This document shows, piece after piece, positions 1-5,654 of a stretch of DNA of 9,842 nucleotides (the stretch's first letter is position 1; the number at the start of each line of letters is the position of its first letter). Both the position numbers and the translations under genes were made by a program. The notes beneath the pieces were generated by a model. That model was not told the origin of the DNA. It did no database searches and saw only the letters and a list, made by a program, of their open reading frames with translations. Origin of the DNA: a bacterium (GTDB lineage: Bacteria; RBG-13-66-14); NCBI GenBank assembly GCA_021107695.1, contig JAIOSI010000287.1, positions 1 to 9,842 on the forward strand, in the 5' to 3' direction.

Positions 1-2513
1 CCCGTCGCTGAGGTCGAGCTATCCCAGCTTACGGAATGCCGCCCGGCGGTTTGGTTGCCAGAGACCAGGGTCTCGACCAGGCGACCAGAGAGATCGTAAA
101 TATTCAACTCCACCGACCCATTTTGGGTCAGTTCGTAGCTGATGGTCAGAGCATCGCTTGCCGGGTTGGGGTACGGATCGCTCAGAGCCAGCTCGCTGAC
201 TGCACCGTGAACGATAACCTCAGAAGGTCCAAAGCGGCTGACTGTGCCGTCAAGCTCCGTAACCTGTAGGTAGTAAGCGTACTCCACGCCAACCTCGGCG
301 GAGGCATCGAGCCAGCTTGTCGCCGAGCCAGACAACTCGCCGCTCAGGGCAATCGGCTGCTTCTCGTTGATCGACCGTAGAACGGTCATCGAAGCAGGTT
401 CATCACCGACAATTGACCAACTCAGCAAAACACCTTCGTCGGCTACTTTGGCAGAGAGGGAGAGGTCATCAACGCCAGAAGGATCAGCATCTGGATCCCA
501 GTAAGCGTACCTCAGACCCGAATACGAGAAATGGGATATGTCTGCCTGATCCAGAGCCAGGGAGCCATACTTGCCAACAGAACCAAACTCCCAATCCACA
601 ATGTCTAGTTGCCATGTGTTGATGCTGCCATTTAAGTAGGCGTACTTCAGGTGATCGCGCGAGTCTATCTCAGCATAATACGAGATATGAGGTCTGTCCG
701 TCGAGTCCAGAGCCAGGGAGGTGTACTCGCCAACATCTCCTACCGAATCCACTACCTCTATCTGCCAAGCTAAGCCGTCCCAGCGGGCGTACTTGAGGTC
801 GTCCAAAGTGGAATCATAGTATGAGATGTGTGGTATATCTGCCGAGTCCAGAGCCAGGGAGGTCCACCTGCCCACATCTCTCACCGAATCCACTACCTCT
901 ATTTGCCAAGCGGAGCCGTCCCAGTTTGCATACTTCAGGTCGTTGTTGTCTCCATCATAATACGAAATATGTGGATAATCGCTTGAGTCCAGAGCCAGGG
1001 AGGTGTACTCGCCCACATCTCCCCCCGAGTCCACAGTTTCTATCTGCCAAGCGGAGCCGTTCCAGCGGGCGTACTTGAGGTCTTCGTTGGTGCTATCATA
1101 ATATGAGATGTGGGGTCTGTCCGCCGAGTCCAGAGCCAGGGAGGTGTACTCGCCCACATCTCCCACCGAATCCACTACCTCTATTTGCCAGTCGGAGCCG
1201 TCCCAGTGGGCGTACTTGAGGTCATCGTAGGTGTAATCACGGTACGAGATGTGTGGATAATCGTTTGAATCCAGAGCCAGGGAGGTGTACTTACCCACAT
1301 CTCCCTCCGAATCCACTGTCTCTTTCTGCCAGGCGGAGCCGTCCCAGTAGGCATACTTTAGTTCACCAAAAAAGAAATACGAGATGTGGGATCTGTCCGC
1401 CGAGTCCAAAGCCAGGGAAGTGTATGTACCATGCGAATCTACTACCTCTTTCTGCCAGGCGGAGCCGTCCCAACGGATGCAAACTAAGCTGTATTCTTCA
1501 CCCTGACGAAATGATATATGGGGTCTGTCCTCCGAGTCCAGAGCTAGGGATACGTACGGGTTGGCAGCATACAACCCCGTCGAGCCCAGTTTTTCAATTT
1601 TCCAGGCGGAGCCGTCCCAATGGGTGTACTTCACGTCGCTGTTGTCTGCATTAAAATACGAGATGTGGGGTCTGTCCGCCGAGTCCAAAGCCAGGGAGGT
1701 GTACCCAATCACATATCCCTCCGAATCCACTATCTCTATCTGCCAGTCGGAGCCGTCCCAATGGGCGTACTTGAGGTCGTCGTCGTCATGATAATGGTCG
1801 TCGTCGGCTCCATACGATATGTGGGGGCTATCCGTCGAGTCCAGAGCCAGGGAGATACCCTCAACCTTGTCAATCTCCGAATCAACCAACACAATCTGCC
1901 AAGCAGAGCCATCCCAGTGGGCGTATTTGAGATCATAGTCGTAAGGGAAGCCACCTTTATACGAGATGTGGGGTCTGTCCATTGAGTCGAGAGCTAGGGA
2001 GATGTACCCGGCACACGAGTCCACGGTCTCTATCTGCCAGGCGTAGCCGTCCCAGTGAGCGTACTTGAGGTTGTCGGTGGTGTCGCTATAGTAGGAGATG
2101 TGGGGTCTGTCCGCCGAGTCCAATGCTAAGGAGGTGTATCGACCCACAGTTCCCTCCGAGTCCACAGTCTCGATCTGCCAGGCGGAGCCATCCCAGCGGG
2201 CATACCTGAGATCGTCGTTGTCTTGAGCATAATATGAGATGTGGGGATTGCCAAAATGGTCCAGAACCAGAGAGCTGTACCTGCCTATAGATCCCCCAAA
2301 GTCCACTGTCTCTTTCTGCCAGTATGAGCCGTCCCAGCGGGCGTACCTGAGGTCGTCGCCGCCAGAATACGAAATGTGGGATCTGTCCGTCGAGTCGAGA
2401 GCTAGGGAGGTGTACCCGCGCCCCGCGCCCACCGTCTCAATAACCCACTCGCCAGCCTCAGCCACACCGACCATCACGAAGAGAATCAAGAGTAATCCTG
2501 TCAGCCTGCGCAT
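1..2513 (-). CDS. Secreted 14-repeat beta-propeller-like protein with C-terminal sorting domain (3' end outside the window)
   Basis: The frame is open for 837 codons from ATG (2513-2511) to the left edge. The start is fixed by an in-frame TAA at 2528-2526 and an AAGGGGAG ribosome site at 2527-2520. Residues 1-20 are a Sec signal peptide (MRRLTGLLLILFVMVGVAEA, AxA-type cleavage). Residues 22 to about 672 hold 14 tandem units of 40-52 residues, most often 47, with consensus WQIE-VDS-G-VG-YTSLALDS-DRPHISYYD-DLKYA-WDGS. Such units are common in secreted proteins of uncultured bacteria and archaea and are most likely beta-propeller blades. Residues about 676-770 resemble a fibronectin-III domain. 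From about 771 a PNP motif (DPYPNP, 779-784) begins a type IX/FlgD-like sorting domain, of which only the last strand or two should be missing. No catalytic motif is visible; binding or adhesion at the cell surface is an inference. Confidence 0.9.
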   Translation of the reverse strand, partial: MRRLTGLLLILFVMVGVAEAGEWVIETVGAGRGYTSLALDSTDRSHISYSGGDDLRYARWDGSYWQKETVDFGGSIGRYSSLVLDHFGNPHISYYAQDNDDLRYARWDGSAWQIETVDSEGTVGRYTSLALDSADRPHISYYSDTTDNLKYAHWDGYAWQIETVDSCAGYISLALDSMDRPHISYKGGFPYDYDLKYAHWDGSAWQIVLVDSEIDKVEGISLALDSTDSPHISYGADDDHYHDDDDLKYAHWDGSDWQIEIVDSEGYVIGYTSLALDSADRPHISYFNADNSDVKYTHWDGSAWKIEKLGSTGLYAANPYVSLALDSEDRPHISFRQGEEYSLVCIRWDGSAWQKEVVDSHGTYTSLALDSADRSHISYFFFGELKYAYWDGSAWQKETVDSEGDVGKYTSLALDSNDYPHISYRDYTYDDLKYAHWDGSDWQIEVVDSVGDVGEYTSLALDSADRPHISYYDSTNEDLKYARWNGSAWQIETVDSGGDVGEYTSLALDSSDYPHISYYDGDNNDLKYANWDGSAWQIEVVDSVRDVGRWTSLALDSADIPHISYYDSTLDDLKYARWDGLAWQIEVVDSVGDVGEYTSLALDSTDRPHISYYAEIDSRDHLKYAYLNGSINTWQLDIVDWEFGSVGKYGSLALDQADISHFSYSGLRYAYWDPDADPSGVDDLSLSAKVADEGVLLSWSIVGDEPASMTVLRSINEKQPIALSGELSGSATSWLDASAEVGVEYAYYLQVTELDGTVSRFGPSEVIVHGAVSELALSDPYPNPASDALTISYELTQNGSVELNIYDLSGRLVETLVSGNQTAGRHSVSWDSSTSAT
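494..2450 (-). repeat. Fourteen tandem in-gene repeats, about 141 bp each
   Basis: Coding repeats of the propeller protein. Unit lengths in residues, in order from the N-terminus, are about 42, 47, 47, 46, 52, 47, 49, 42, 47, 47, 47, 47, 52 and 40. The units between about 690 and 1330 are the most alike, sharing long near-identical DNA stretches around the codons for the TSLALDS and HISYY segments. This points to fairly recent expansion or continuing homogenisation. The fifth unit carries an Asp/His-rich insertion near 1775-1806 made of GTC-type triplets. The first and last units are the most divergent, as expected for capping units. Confidence 0.9.
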
Positions 2514-2571
2514 TGTTGTCTCCCCTTAGCTTCACGAAAAGCTCAATTACACCAGCTCCAGTTACACTCGG

Positions 2572-2600
2572 AATATATACCCAATTGTGGTTGCCGTTAA
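2572..2600 (-). promoter_or_regulatory. Candidate promoter for the propeller gene
   Basis: On the minus strand TTAACG (2600-2595) and TATATT (2577-2572) are 17 bases apart, about 58 bases upstream of the start codon. The -10 box is close to the sigma-70 consensus and the -35 box is weak. Some FCB bacteria use a different primary sigma consensus, so this is tentative. Confidence 0.35.
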
Positions 2601-2637
2601 GGGAAAGAACTAACTAAATGATTCTCCTCCCCAAGCA

Positions 2638-2666
2638 TTTACATCATTGCCGTGGAGGTTTACAAT
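2638..2666 (+). promoter_or_regulatory. Candidate sigma-70-type promoter for the lyase gene
   Basis: TTTACA (2638-2643) and TACAAT (2661-2666) are separated by exactly 17 bases; each box is one mismatch from the sigma-70 consensus. Transcription would start near 2673, leaving an untranslated leader of about 50 bases with GGAGGA at 2712-2717. With the minus-strand candidate at 2572-2600, the 209-bp divergent gap would hold two back-to-back promoters. No clear operator or riboswitch was seen. Confidence 0.5.
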
Positions 2667-2722
2667 CCCCGTGCAAGACTTGAGAAGGAATCTCACCTTA
2701 GCCACACAACCGGAGGAAACCG

Positions 2723-3913
2723 ATGAGCAGCGACCACGACATGAAGAACCACGCCCCTGAAACCATGTGCGTCCACGGTGGCGACCACCCCGATGAAGCC
2801 ACTGGTGCGGTCAGCACCCCAATCTATCAGGTCTCGACCTTCGCTTTTAAGAACGCCGCCCACGCCGCCGCCTGCTTCGCCGGTGAAGACGACGGTTACA
2901 TCTACAGTCGTTTGGGCAACCCGACGATCGACACATTCGAGAAGAAGCTCGCCGCTCTGGAAGGCACCGACGACGCCCTCGCCTTCGGTTCCGGCATGGC
3001 CGCCGTCCATAACATCAGTATGCACCTCGCCCACGGCGGGCATATCGTCTCCAGCGACACGGTTTACGGTGGCACCTTCGCCCTCTACGAGCATCTGCTG
3101 CCGAAGATGGGTATTCCGGTCAGCTTCGTTGACATGACGAAGATCGAGAACATCGAGAAGGCGATCCGTCCGGATACGAAGATGATCTTCGTCGAGACCC
3201 CGGCAAACCCGACGCTGCTGATGACCGACATCGCCGCCGCCGCCGACCTGGCGCACTCCAAGGGCATCAAGCTGGTGGTGGACAACACCTTCTGCACGCC
3301 GTACCTGCAAAAACCGATGGCACTGGGTGCCGACATCGTCCTTCACAGCGGAACCAAGTACATCGGCGGGCATGGCGATGCTGTCTCCGGAGTCTATGCC
3401 GGACCGCAGGATCTGATAGACGAATCCCGCGAGTGGCGTACCGACATCGGCGGAGTAATCGCCCCCCTCCAGAGCTGGCTGTTGCTGCGCGGGCTGAAGA
3501 CCCTGCACCTCCGCGTCGAACGCGCGCAGGAGAATGCCATCAAGATGGCGGCGTACCTAGAGCAGCACCCGAAGGTCGAGTGGGTACTCTTCCCCGGACT
3601 GAAGAGCCACCCGCAGTACGAACTTGGCAAGAAGCAGATGCGTGGCCCCGGCGGCGTAATCAGCTTTGAGGTCAAGGGCGGAGTCGAGGCCGGCGCGAAG
3701 CTGATGGACTCGGTGAAGCTGATGACCCTGGCAGTCTCCCTGGGCGATGTCTCCACGCTGATAGAGCATCCGGCAAGCATGACCCACTCAACAATGAGTC
3801 CGGAAGATCGGGAGAAGTACGGTCTTTCCAACGGTCTGGTGCGCATCGCTCTGGGTGTGGAGAACTCCGTTGACCAAATCGCCGACCTGGAACAGGCACT
3901 GGCAAAGGTCTAG
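2723..3913 (+). CDS. PLP-dependent trans-sulfuration enzyme, methionine gamma-lyase type
   Basis: A 396-residue cytosolic enzyme of the Cys/Met metabolism PLP family, full length. Start ATG with GGAGGA five bases upstream. Family motifs are visible: YSRLGNPT (Tyr61, Arg63, which bind the cofactor phosphate of the neighbouring subunit), GSGMAA near 89-94, VYGGTF (Tyr115), VVDNTFCTPY (Asp187, facing the pyridine nitrogen), SGTKYIGGHGD with Lys212 as the Schiff-base lysine, and GLVRIALG near 372-379 with the carboxylate-binding Arg. Spacing follows Pseudomonas putida methionine gamma-lyase closely, including EHPASMTHS near the C-terminus. The family splits methionine into methanethiol, 2-oxobutyrate and ammonia, or acts as cystathionine gamma-lyase/synthase or O-acetylhomoserine sulfhydrylase. 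The active-site Cys typical of methionine gamma-lyases is Gly117 here, so the exact substrate is open. It appears monocistronic; its stop codon lies in a palindromic repeat. Confidence 0.92.
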   Translation: MSSDHDMKNHAPETMCVHGGDHPDEATGAVSTPIYQVSTFAFKNAAHAAACFAGEDDGYIYSRLGNPTIDTFEKKLAALEGTDDALAFGSGMAAVHNISMHLAHGGHIVSSDTVYGGTFALYEHLLPKMGIPVSFVDMTKIENIEKAIRPDTKMIFVETPANPTLLMTDIAAAADLAHSKGIKLVVDNTFCTPYLQKPMALGADIVLHSGTKYIGGHGDAVSGVYAGPQDLIDESREWRTDIGGVIAPLQSWLLLRGLKTLHLRVERAQENAIKMAAYLEQHPKVEWVLFPGLKSHPQYELGKKQMRGPGGVISFEVKGGVEAGAKLMDSVKLMTLAVSLGDVSTLIEHPASMTHSTMSPEDREKYGLSNGLVRIALGVENSVDQIADLEQALAKV

Positions 3914-3929
3914 CAGCGCGGTGCGCTGC
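3913..3929 (+). repeat. Hairpin starting in the lyase stop codon (3'-module)
   Basis: GCAGCGC (3913-3919), loop GGT, GCGCTGC (3923-3929). The first stem base is the G of the TAG stop. The 24 bases from the stop onward match the end of the carboxypeptidase gene (8142-8165) with one difference. There is no T-tract, so this is not a classical intrinsic terminator. Further small hairpins follow: CTGACC/GGTCAG (loop TTC) near 3956-3970, and the palindrome CAGCTTGAAGCTG just before it. Confidence 0.75.
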
Positions 3930-3988
3930 ACCACCAGCTTGAAGCTGGACACAAGGCTGACCTTCGGTCAGAAACCCCTTGGTCGTTC

Positions 3989-4008
3989 GCTCCCGCTTGT
4001 CGCTCAAC
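3989..4008 (+). repeat. Shared box GCTCCCGYTKGTCGCTCMA, copy 1
   Basis: First of three intergenic copies of a conserved box (others at 4651-4669 and 8218-8236). It lies 76 bases after the final G of the lyase stop codon. It is not self-complementary. Function unknown. Confidence 0.65.
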
Positions 4009-4011
4009 CTA

Positions 4012-4050
4012 CTCTCCTTCTCCCCTTTATGGAGAGGGCTGGGGGTGAGG
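4012..4050 (+). repeat. Palindromic repeat with G-rich tail
   Basis: CCTTCTCC (4016-4023) pairs with GGAGAGGG (4031-4038, one G-T pair), followed by CTGGGGGTGAGGG. Hairpin plus G-rich tail is the same layout as the elements at 8333-8372 and, inverted, 8463-8510. Similar sequences recur in intergenic regions of many candidate-phylum genomes (from memory). Confidence 0.6.
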
Positions 4051-4064
4051 GATAAAATAACAAA

Positions 4065-4146
4065 GGGCGCAGCATGCTGCGCCCCTACGGGTGGATTCGA
4101 AACATCCTCGTGGATTTTACGCAGGGGTCGACCTTCAGGTCGACCC
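4065..4146 (+). repeat. REPIN-like doublet A (two hairpins, inverted inner flanks)
   Basis: Hairpin 1 is the perfect 20-base palindrome GGGCGCAGCATGCTGCGCCC (4065-4084), followed by CTAC. Hairpin 2 is GGGTCGACC (4125-4133), loop TTCA, GGTCGACCC (4138-4146), preceded by GCAG. The inner flanks CCCCTAC and GCAGGGG are near inverted repeats, giving a symmetrical two-hairpin unit of 82 bp. Element B at 5448-5521 has the same plan. No gene is supported between 3914 and 4259; the space is filled by these repeats and a short leader. Confidence 0.7.
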
Positions 4147-4259
4147 GTTTGCTTAATACTGCACATTGACATCCCGCTCCTTGAAACCGAACATGGGGCA
4201 GGTGTGTCTCAAGGTACAGGACGACCATCAACTACAGAACAACCTTCACAGGAGAAACG

Positions 4260-4580
4260 ATGAGCAACGAAAAGAGCCACAGCCCGCTGACCGACGAACA
4301 GAAACAGGAAAAGAAGCTGCGCCGGATGGCAAGAGCGCGGGTAGAGTTCAAGCAGCACCTGATGAGCTACCTGATTATCAATGCCGCGCTCTGGGCGATC
4401 AATTACATCACCCAGATGGATCATGGTGCTATCCACTGGTGGGCGATCTGGCCGACCCTGGGCTGGGGAGTCGGACTGGCGTTCCATTTCATCTTCACCT
4501 ACATCGTGGACGAGAACACGATGGTGGATCGAGAGTATCGCAAGCTCAAAAAGCTCTACGACAAAGAACACCTTGAGTAG
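4260..4580 (+). CDS. 2TM-domain membrane protein, paralogue 1
   Basis: A 106-residue protein of the 2TM domain type (Pfam PF13239 by recognition). Start ATG with GGAG at 4251-4254. A hydrophilic Lys-rich N-terminus (1-32) holds the motif RRMARARVEFKQHL. Then come membrane segment 1 (about 33-53), the short loop with HWWAIWPTLGWG (59-70), membrane segment 2 (about 59-83) and a charged tail with the family motif MVDREYRKLKKLY (88-100). No enzymatic motif is present. In Bacteroidota this domain occurs alone or fused to LytTR-associated histidine kinases, so a role in membrane signalling is possible but not shown here. It has the longest N-terminus of the three paralogues and is separated from the next by 175 bp of repeats. 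Confidence 0.88.
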   Translation: MSNEKSHSPLTDEQKQEKKLRRMARARVEFKQHLMSYLIINAALWAINYITQMDHGAIHWWAIWPTLGWGVGLAFHFIFTYIVDENTMVDREYRKLKKLYDKEHLE

Positions 4581-4693
4581 AGTCGCCTGAGGCGGCTCGC
4601 GCTTTCGCGGCGGAGGAGTCTGATTGTATCGAGTTTCTTCCCGCGTATATGCTCCCGTTGGTCGCTCCATTATTCCAATTGAGTAGAGTCGCC
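4573..4693 (+). repeat. Direct duplication of the 2TM-1 gene end, with 3'-module
   Basis: The 15 bases TTGAGTAGAGTCGCC occur at 4573-4587, where they are the last codons, stop and start of the 3' region of the first 2TM gene, and again at 4679-4693. Between them lie a hairpin starting at the stop G (4580-4587 with 4591-4598, one G-T pair, loop TGA), CGCGCTTTCGCG, and the shared box GCTCCCGTTGGTCGCTCCA at 4651-4669. The second copy is joined to the box by a small imperfect hairpin, CTCCATT/AATTGAG with loop ATTCC. The gap 4581-4755 holds nothing else except a possible promoter. Confidence 0.75.
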
Positions 4694-4706
4694 GGAGACA
4701 TATAAC
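4679..4706 (+). promoter_or_regulatory. Possible promoter for the 2TM-2/2TM-3 pair
   Basis: TTGAGT (4679-4684) and TATAAC (4701-4706) are 16 bases apart, about 50 bases before the 4756 start. The -35-like box is inside the second copy of the duplicated gene end; the first copy has no -10 box after it. Weak evidence only. Confidence 0.3.
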
Positions 4707-4755
4707 GGTGTAATTTGACGTTATTTCAGTTAACACGGAGATTAGAGGAGCCGAA

Positions 4756-5061
4756 ATGAGCGTGAAAAATGAAAACATGGACAAGAAGCTCTATCGCCGG
4801 GCGAGGGCAAGGGTGGGCTTCAAGGTACATCTATTGGTTTTTATCGCCGTGATGGTTTTCATCTGGTTCATCAATCTGCTGGTGATGTGGAACGTCGAGC
4901 CGAAGCAGTGGTTTCACTGGTGGGCGCTCTGGCCGACCCTGGGCTGGGGGCTGGGCGTGCTGCTCCACGGCGTAGGGGTTTACGCCGGAACCGGGATGGT
5001 CGAGCGAGAGTATCTGCGGTTGAAGCGGCGTTACGGCGCGAAGGAGCCTGGTGATGAGTAG
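4756..5061 (+). CDS. 2TM-domain membrane protein, paralogue 2
   Basis: A 101-residue 2TM-domain protein. Start ATG with GAGGAG at 4745-4750; a second in-frame Met at residue 8 is less well placed. Layout: short polar N-terminus with YRRARARVGFKVHL (13-26), membrane segment 1 (about 24-45), loop with HWWALWPTLGWG (54-65), membrane segment 2 (about 53-77), then MVEREYLRLKRRYG (81-94). The loop motif is almost identical to paralogue 1. From about 4947 to 5034 the DNA is near-identical to 5278-5364 in paralogue 3, so those two separated most recently. The 3' end overlaps paralogue 3 by 8 bases, which indicates a translationally coupled operon. Function unknown. Confidence 0.88.
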   Translation: MSVKNENMDKKLYRRARARVGFKVHLLVFIAVMVFIWFINLLVMWNVEPKQWFHWWALWPTLGWGLGVLLHGVGVYAGTGMVEREYLRLKRRYGAKEPGDE

Positions 5062-5386
5062 CCACGGTCTGAGTGAGAAGATGCTGCGACGCGAGGCCCG
5101 GCGGCGGGTCGGCTTCAAGGCTCACCTGTTAGTCTATCTGCTGGTGATCGCCTTTCTCTGGATTGTCAATCTGTTCTTCAGCCATTGGGGACTTGTCGAG
5201 ATATACCTTCCTGAAAAGGTGTTCAGAGTTGTTCCAGAGGTCTTGATTCGCCTCTGGGCAATTTTACCAACGGCTCTCTGGGGGCTGGGTGTGCTGCTCC
5301 ACGGGGTAAGTGTTTACGCCGGAGCAGGGATGGTCGAGCGGGAGTATCTGCGGTTGAAGCGGCGCATGGAGAAGAACAAATTGTAG
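5054..5386 (+). CDS. 2TM-domain membrane protein, paralogue 3
   Basis: A 110-residue 2TM-domain protein. I start it at ATG 5054: AAGGAG at 5041-5046 lies seven bases away, whereas the GTG at 5051 would be only four bases away. The start overlaps the stop of paralogue 2 (ATGAGTAG). Conserved: LRREARRRVGFKAHLLVYLL (11-30), membrane segment 1 (about 24-43), membrane segment 2 (about 66-88), MVEREYLRLKRR (93-104). It differs from its siblings in the loop: about 19 extra residues (near 46-66) separate the membrane segments, and the HWWA motif has become LWAILPTALWG. This suggests the loop interacts with something different. The gene is probably followed by the terminator at 5502-5527. Confidence 0.87.
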   Translation: MSSHGLSEKMLRREARRRVGFKAHLLVYLLVIAFLWIVNLFFSHWGLVEIYLPEKVFRVVPEVLIRLWAILPTALWGLGVLLHGVSVYAGAGMVEREYLRLKRRMEKNKL

Positions 5387-5409
5387 TAGTTACGGCAAAG
5401 CGGCGCACC

Positions 5410-5433
5410 GGTATGAAGGACCGTTTTCATACC
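5410..5433 (+). repeat. Hairpin downstream of the 2TM pair
   Basis: GGTATGAA (5410-5417) and TTCATACC (5426-5433) form a perfect 8-bp stem with an 8-base loop. There is no T-tract. It may be an RNA structure at the end of the 2TM transcript. Confidence 0.5.
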
Positions 5434-5447
5434 CATGACTATTCTGC

Positions 5448-5521
5448 GGGCCGGCCTAAGGGTCGGCCCCTACAGAACCTCGCATGATTTTGATGTTGCA
5501 GGGGCGCAGCACGCTGCGCCC
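5448..5521 (+). repeat. REPIN-like doublet B (two hairpins, inverted inner flanks)
   Basis: Hairpin 1: GGGCCGGCC (5448-5456), loop TAAG, GGTCGGCCC (5461-5469, one G-T pair), followed by CTAC. Hairpin 2: GGGCGCAGC (5502-5510), AC, GCTGCGCCC (5513-5521), preceded by GCAG. It has the same plan as element A (4065-4146) with the two hairpin types in the opposite order. The spacers share CCTCG, GATTTT and GCAGGGG. Confidence 0.68.
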
Positions 5522-5527
5522 TTTTCT
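5502..5527 (+). terminator. Likely intrinsic terminator after the 2TM genes
   Basis: Perfect 9-bp GC-rich stem (5502-5510 with 5513-5521) followed by TTTTCT. The two-base loop is tight, so one or two base pairs probably open. It is the second half of repeat doublet B, so the repeat seems to serve as terminator. A weaker hairpin with a six-T run lies at 5569-5591 (ATCCT/AGGAT). Confidence 0.55.
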
Positions 5528-5654
5528 CAGAGCTTACCGAGAATGCGGTATGCCGTATTTTCGAAAACATCCTTGTGTGGGAGGATTTTTTATGGTATCA
5601 GTGTCTGCGACCTGTCCGGAGATGTTCGTAAAACCTTAAATAAGGAGATCCTCG

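Noticed and set aside
494..2450. CRISPR-like periodic repeats
   Set aside because: The periodicity is a coding repeat of about 47 codons in an unbroken frame, without short identical repeats and unique spacers.
36..2529. Plus-strand short frames in the first 2.5 kb (Pro/Ser/Arg-rich)
   Set aside because: They repeat with the 141-bp periodicity of the minus-strand propeller gene and are its reverse-complement shadows.
2693..3508. Minus-strand open frame opposite the lyase
   Set aside because: Antisense shadow; the plus-strand protein is a full-length conserved enzyme.
4166..4194. Promoter for the first 2TM gene with a perfect TTGACA at 4166-4171
   Set aside because: At 17 bases the -10 position reads GAACAT, a poor match; no better box at nearby spacings. 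Left unannotated.
5570..5603. Promoter for the carboxypeptidase gene (TTGTGT ... TATCAG)
   Set aside because: Both boxes match the consensus poorly and overlap a weak hairpin; not enough support.
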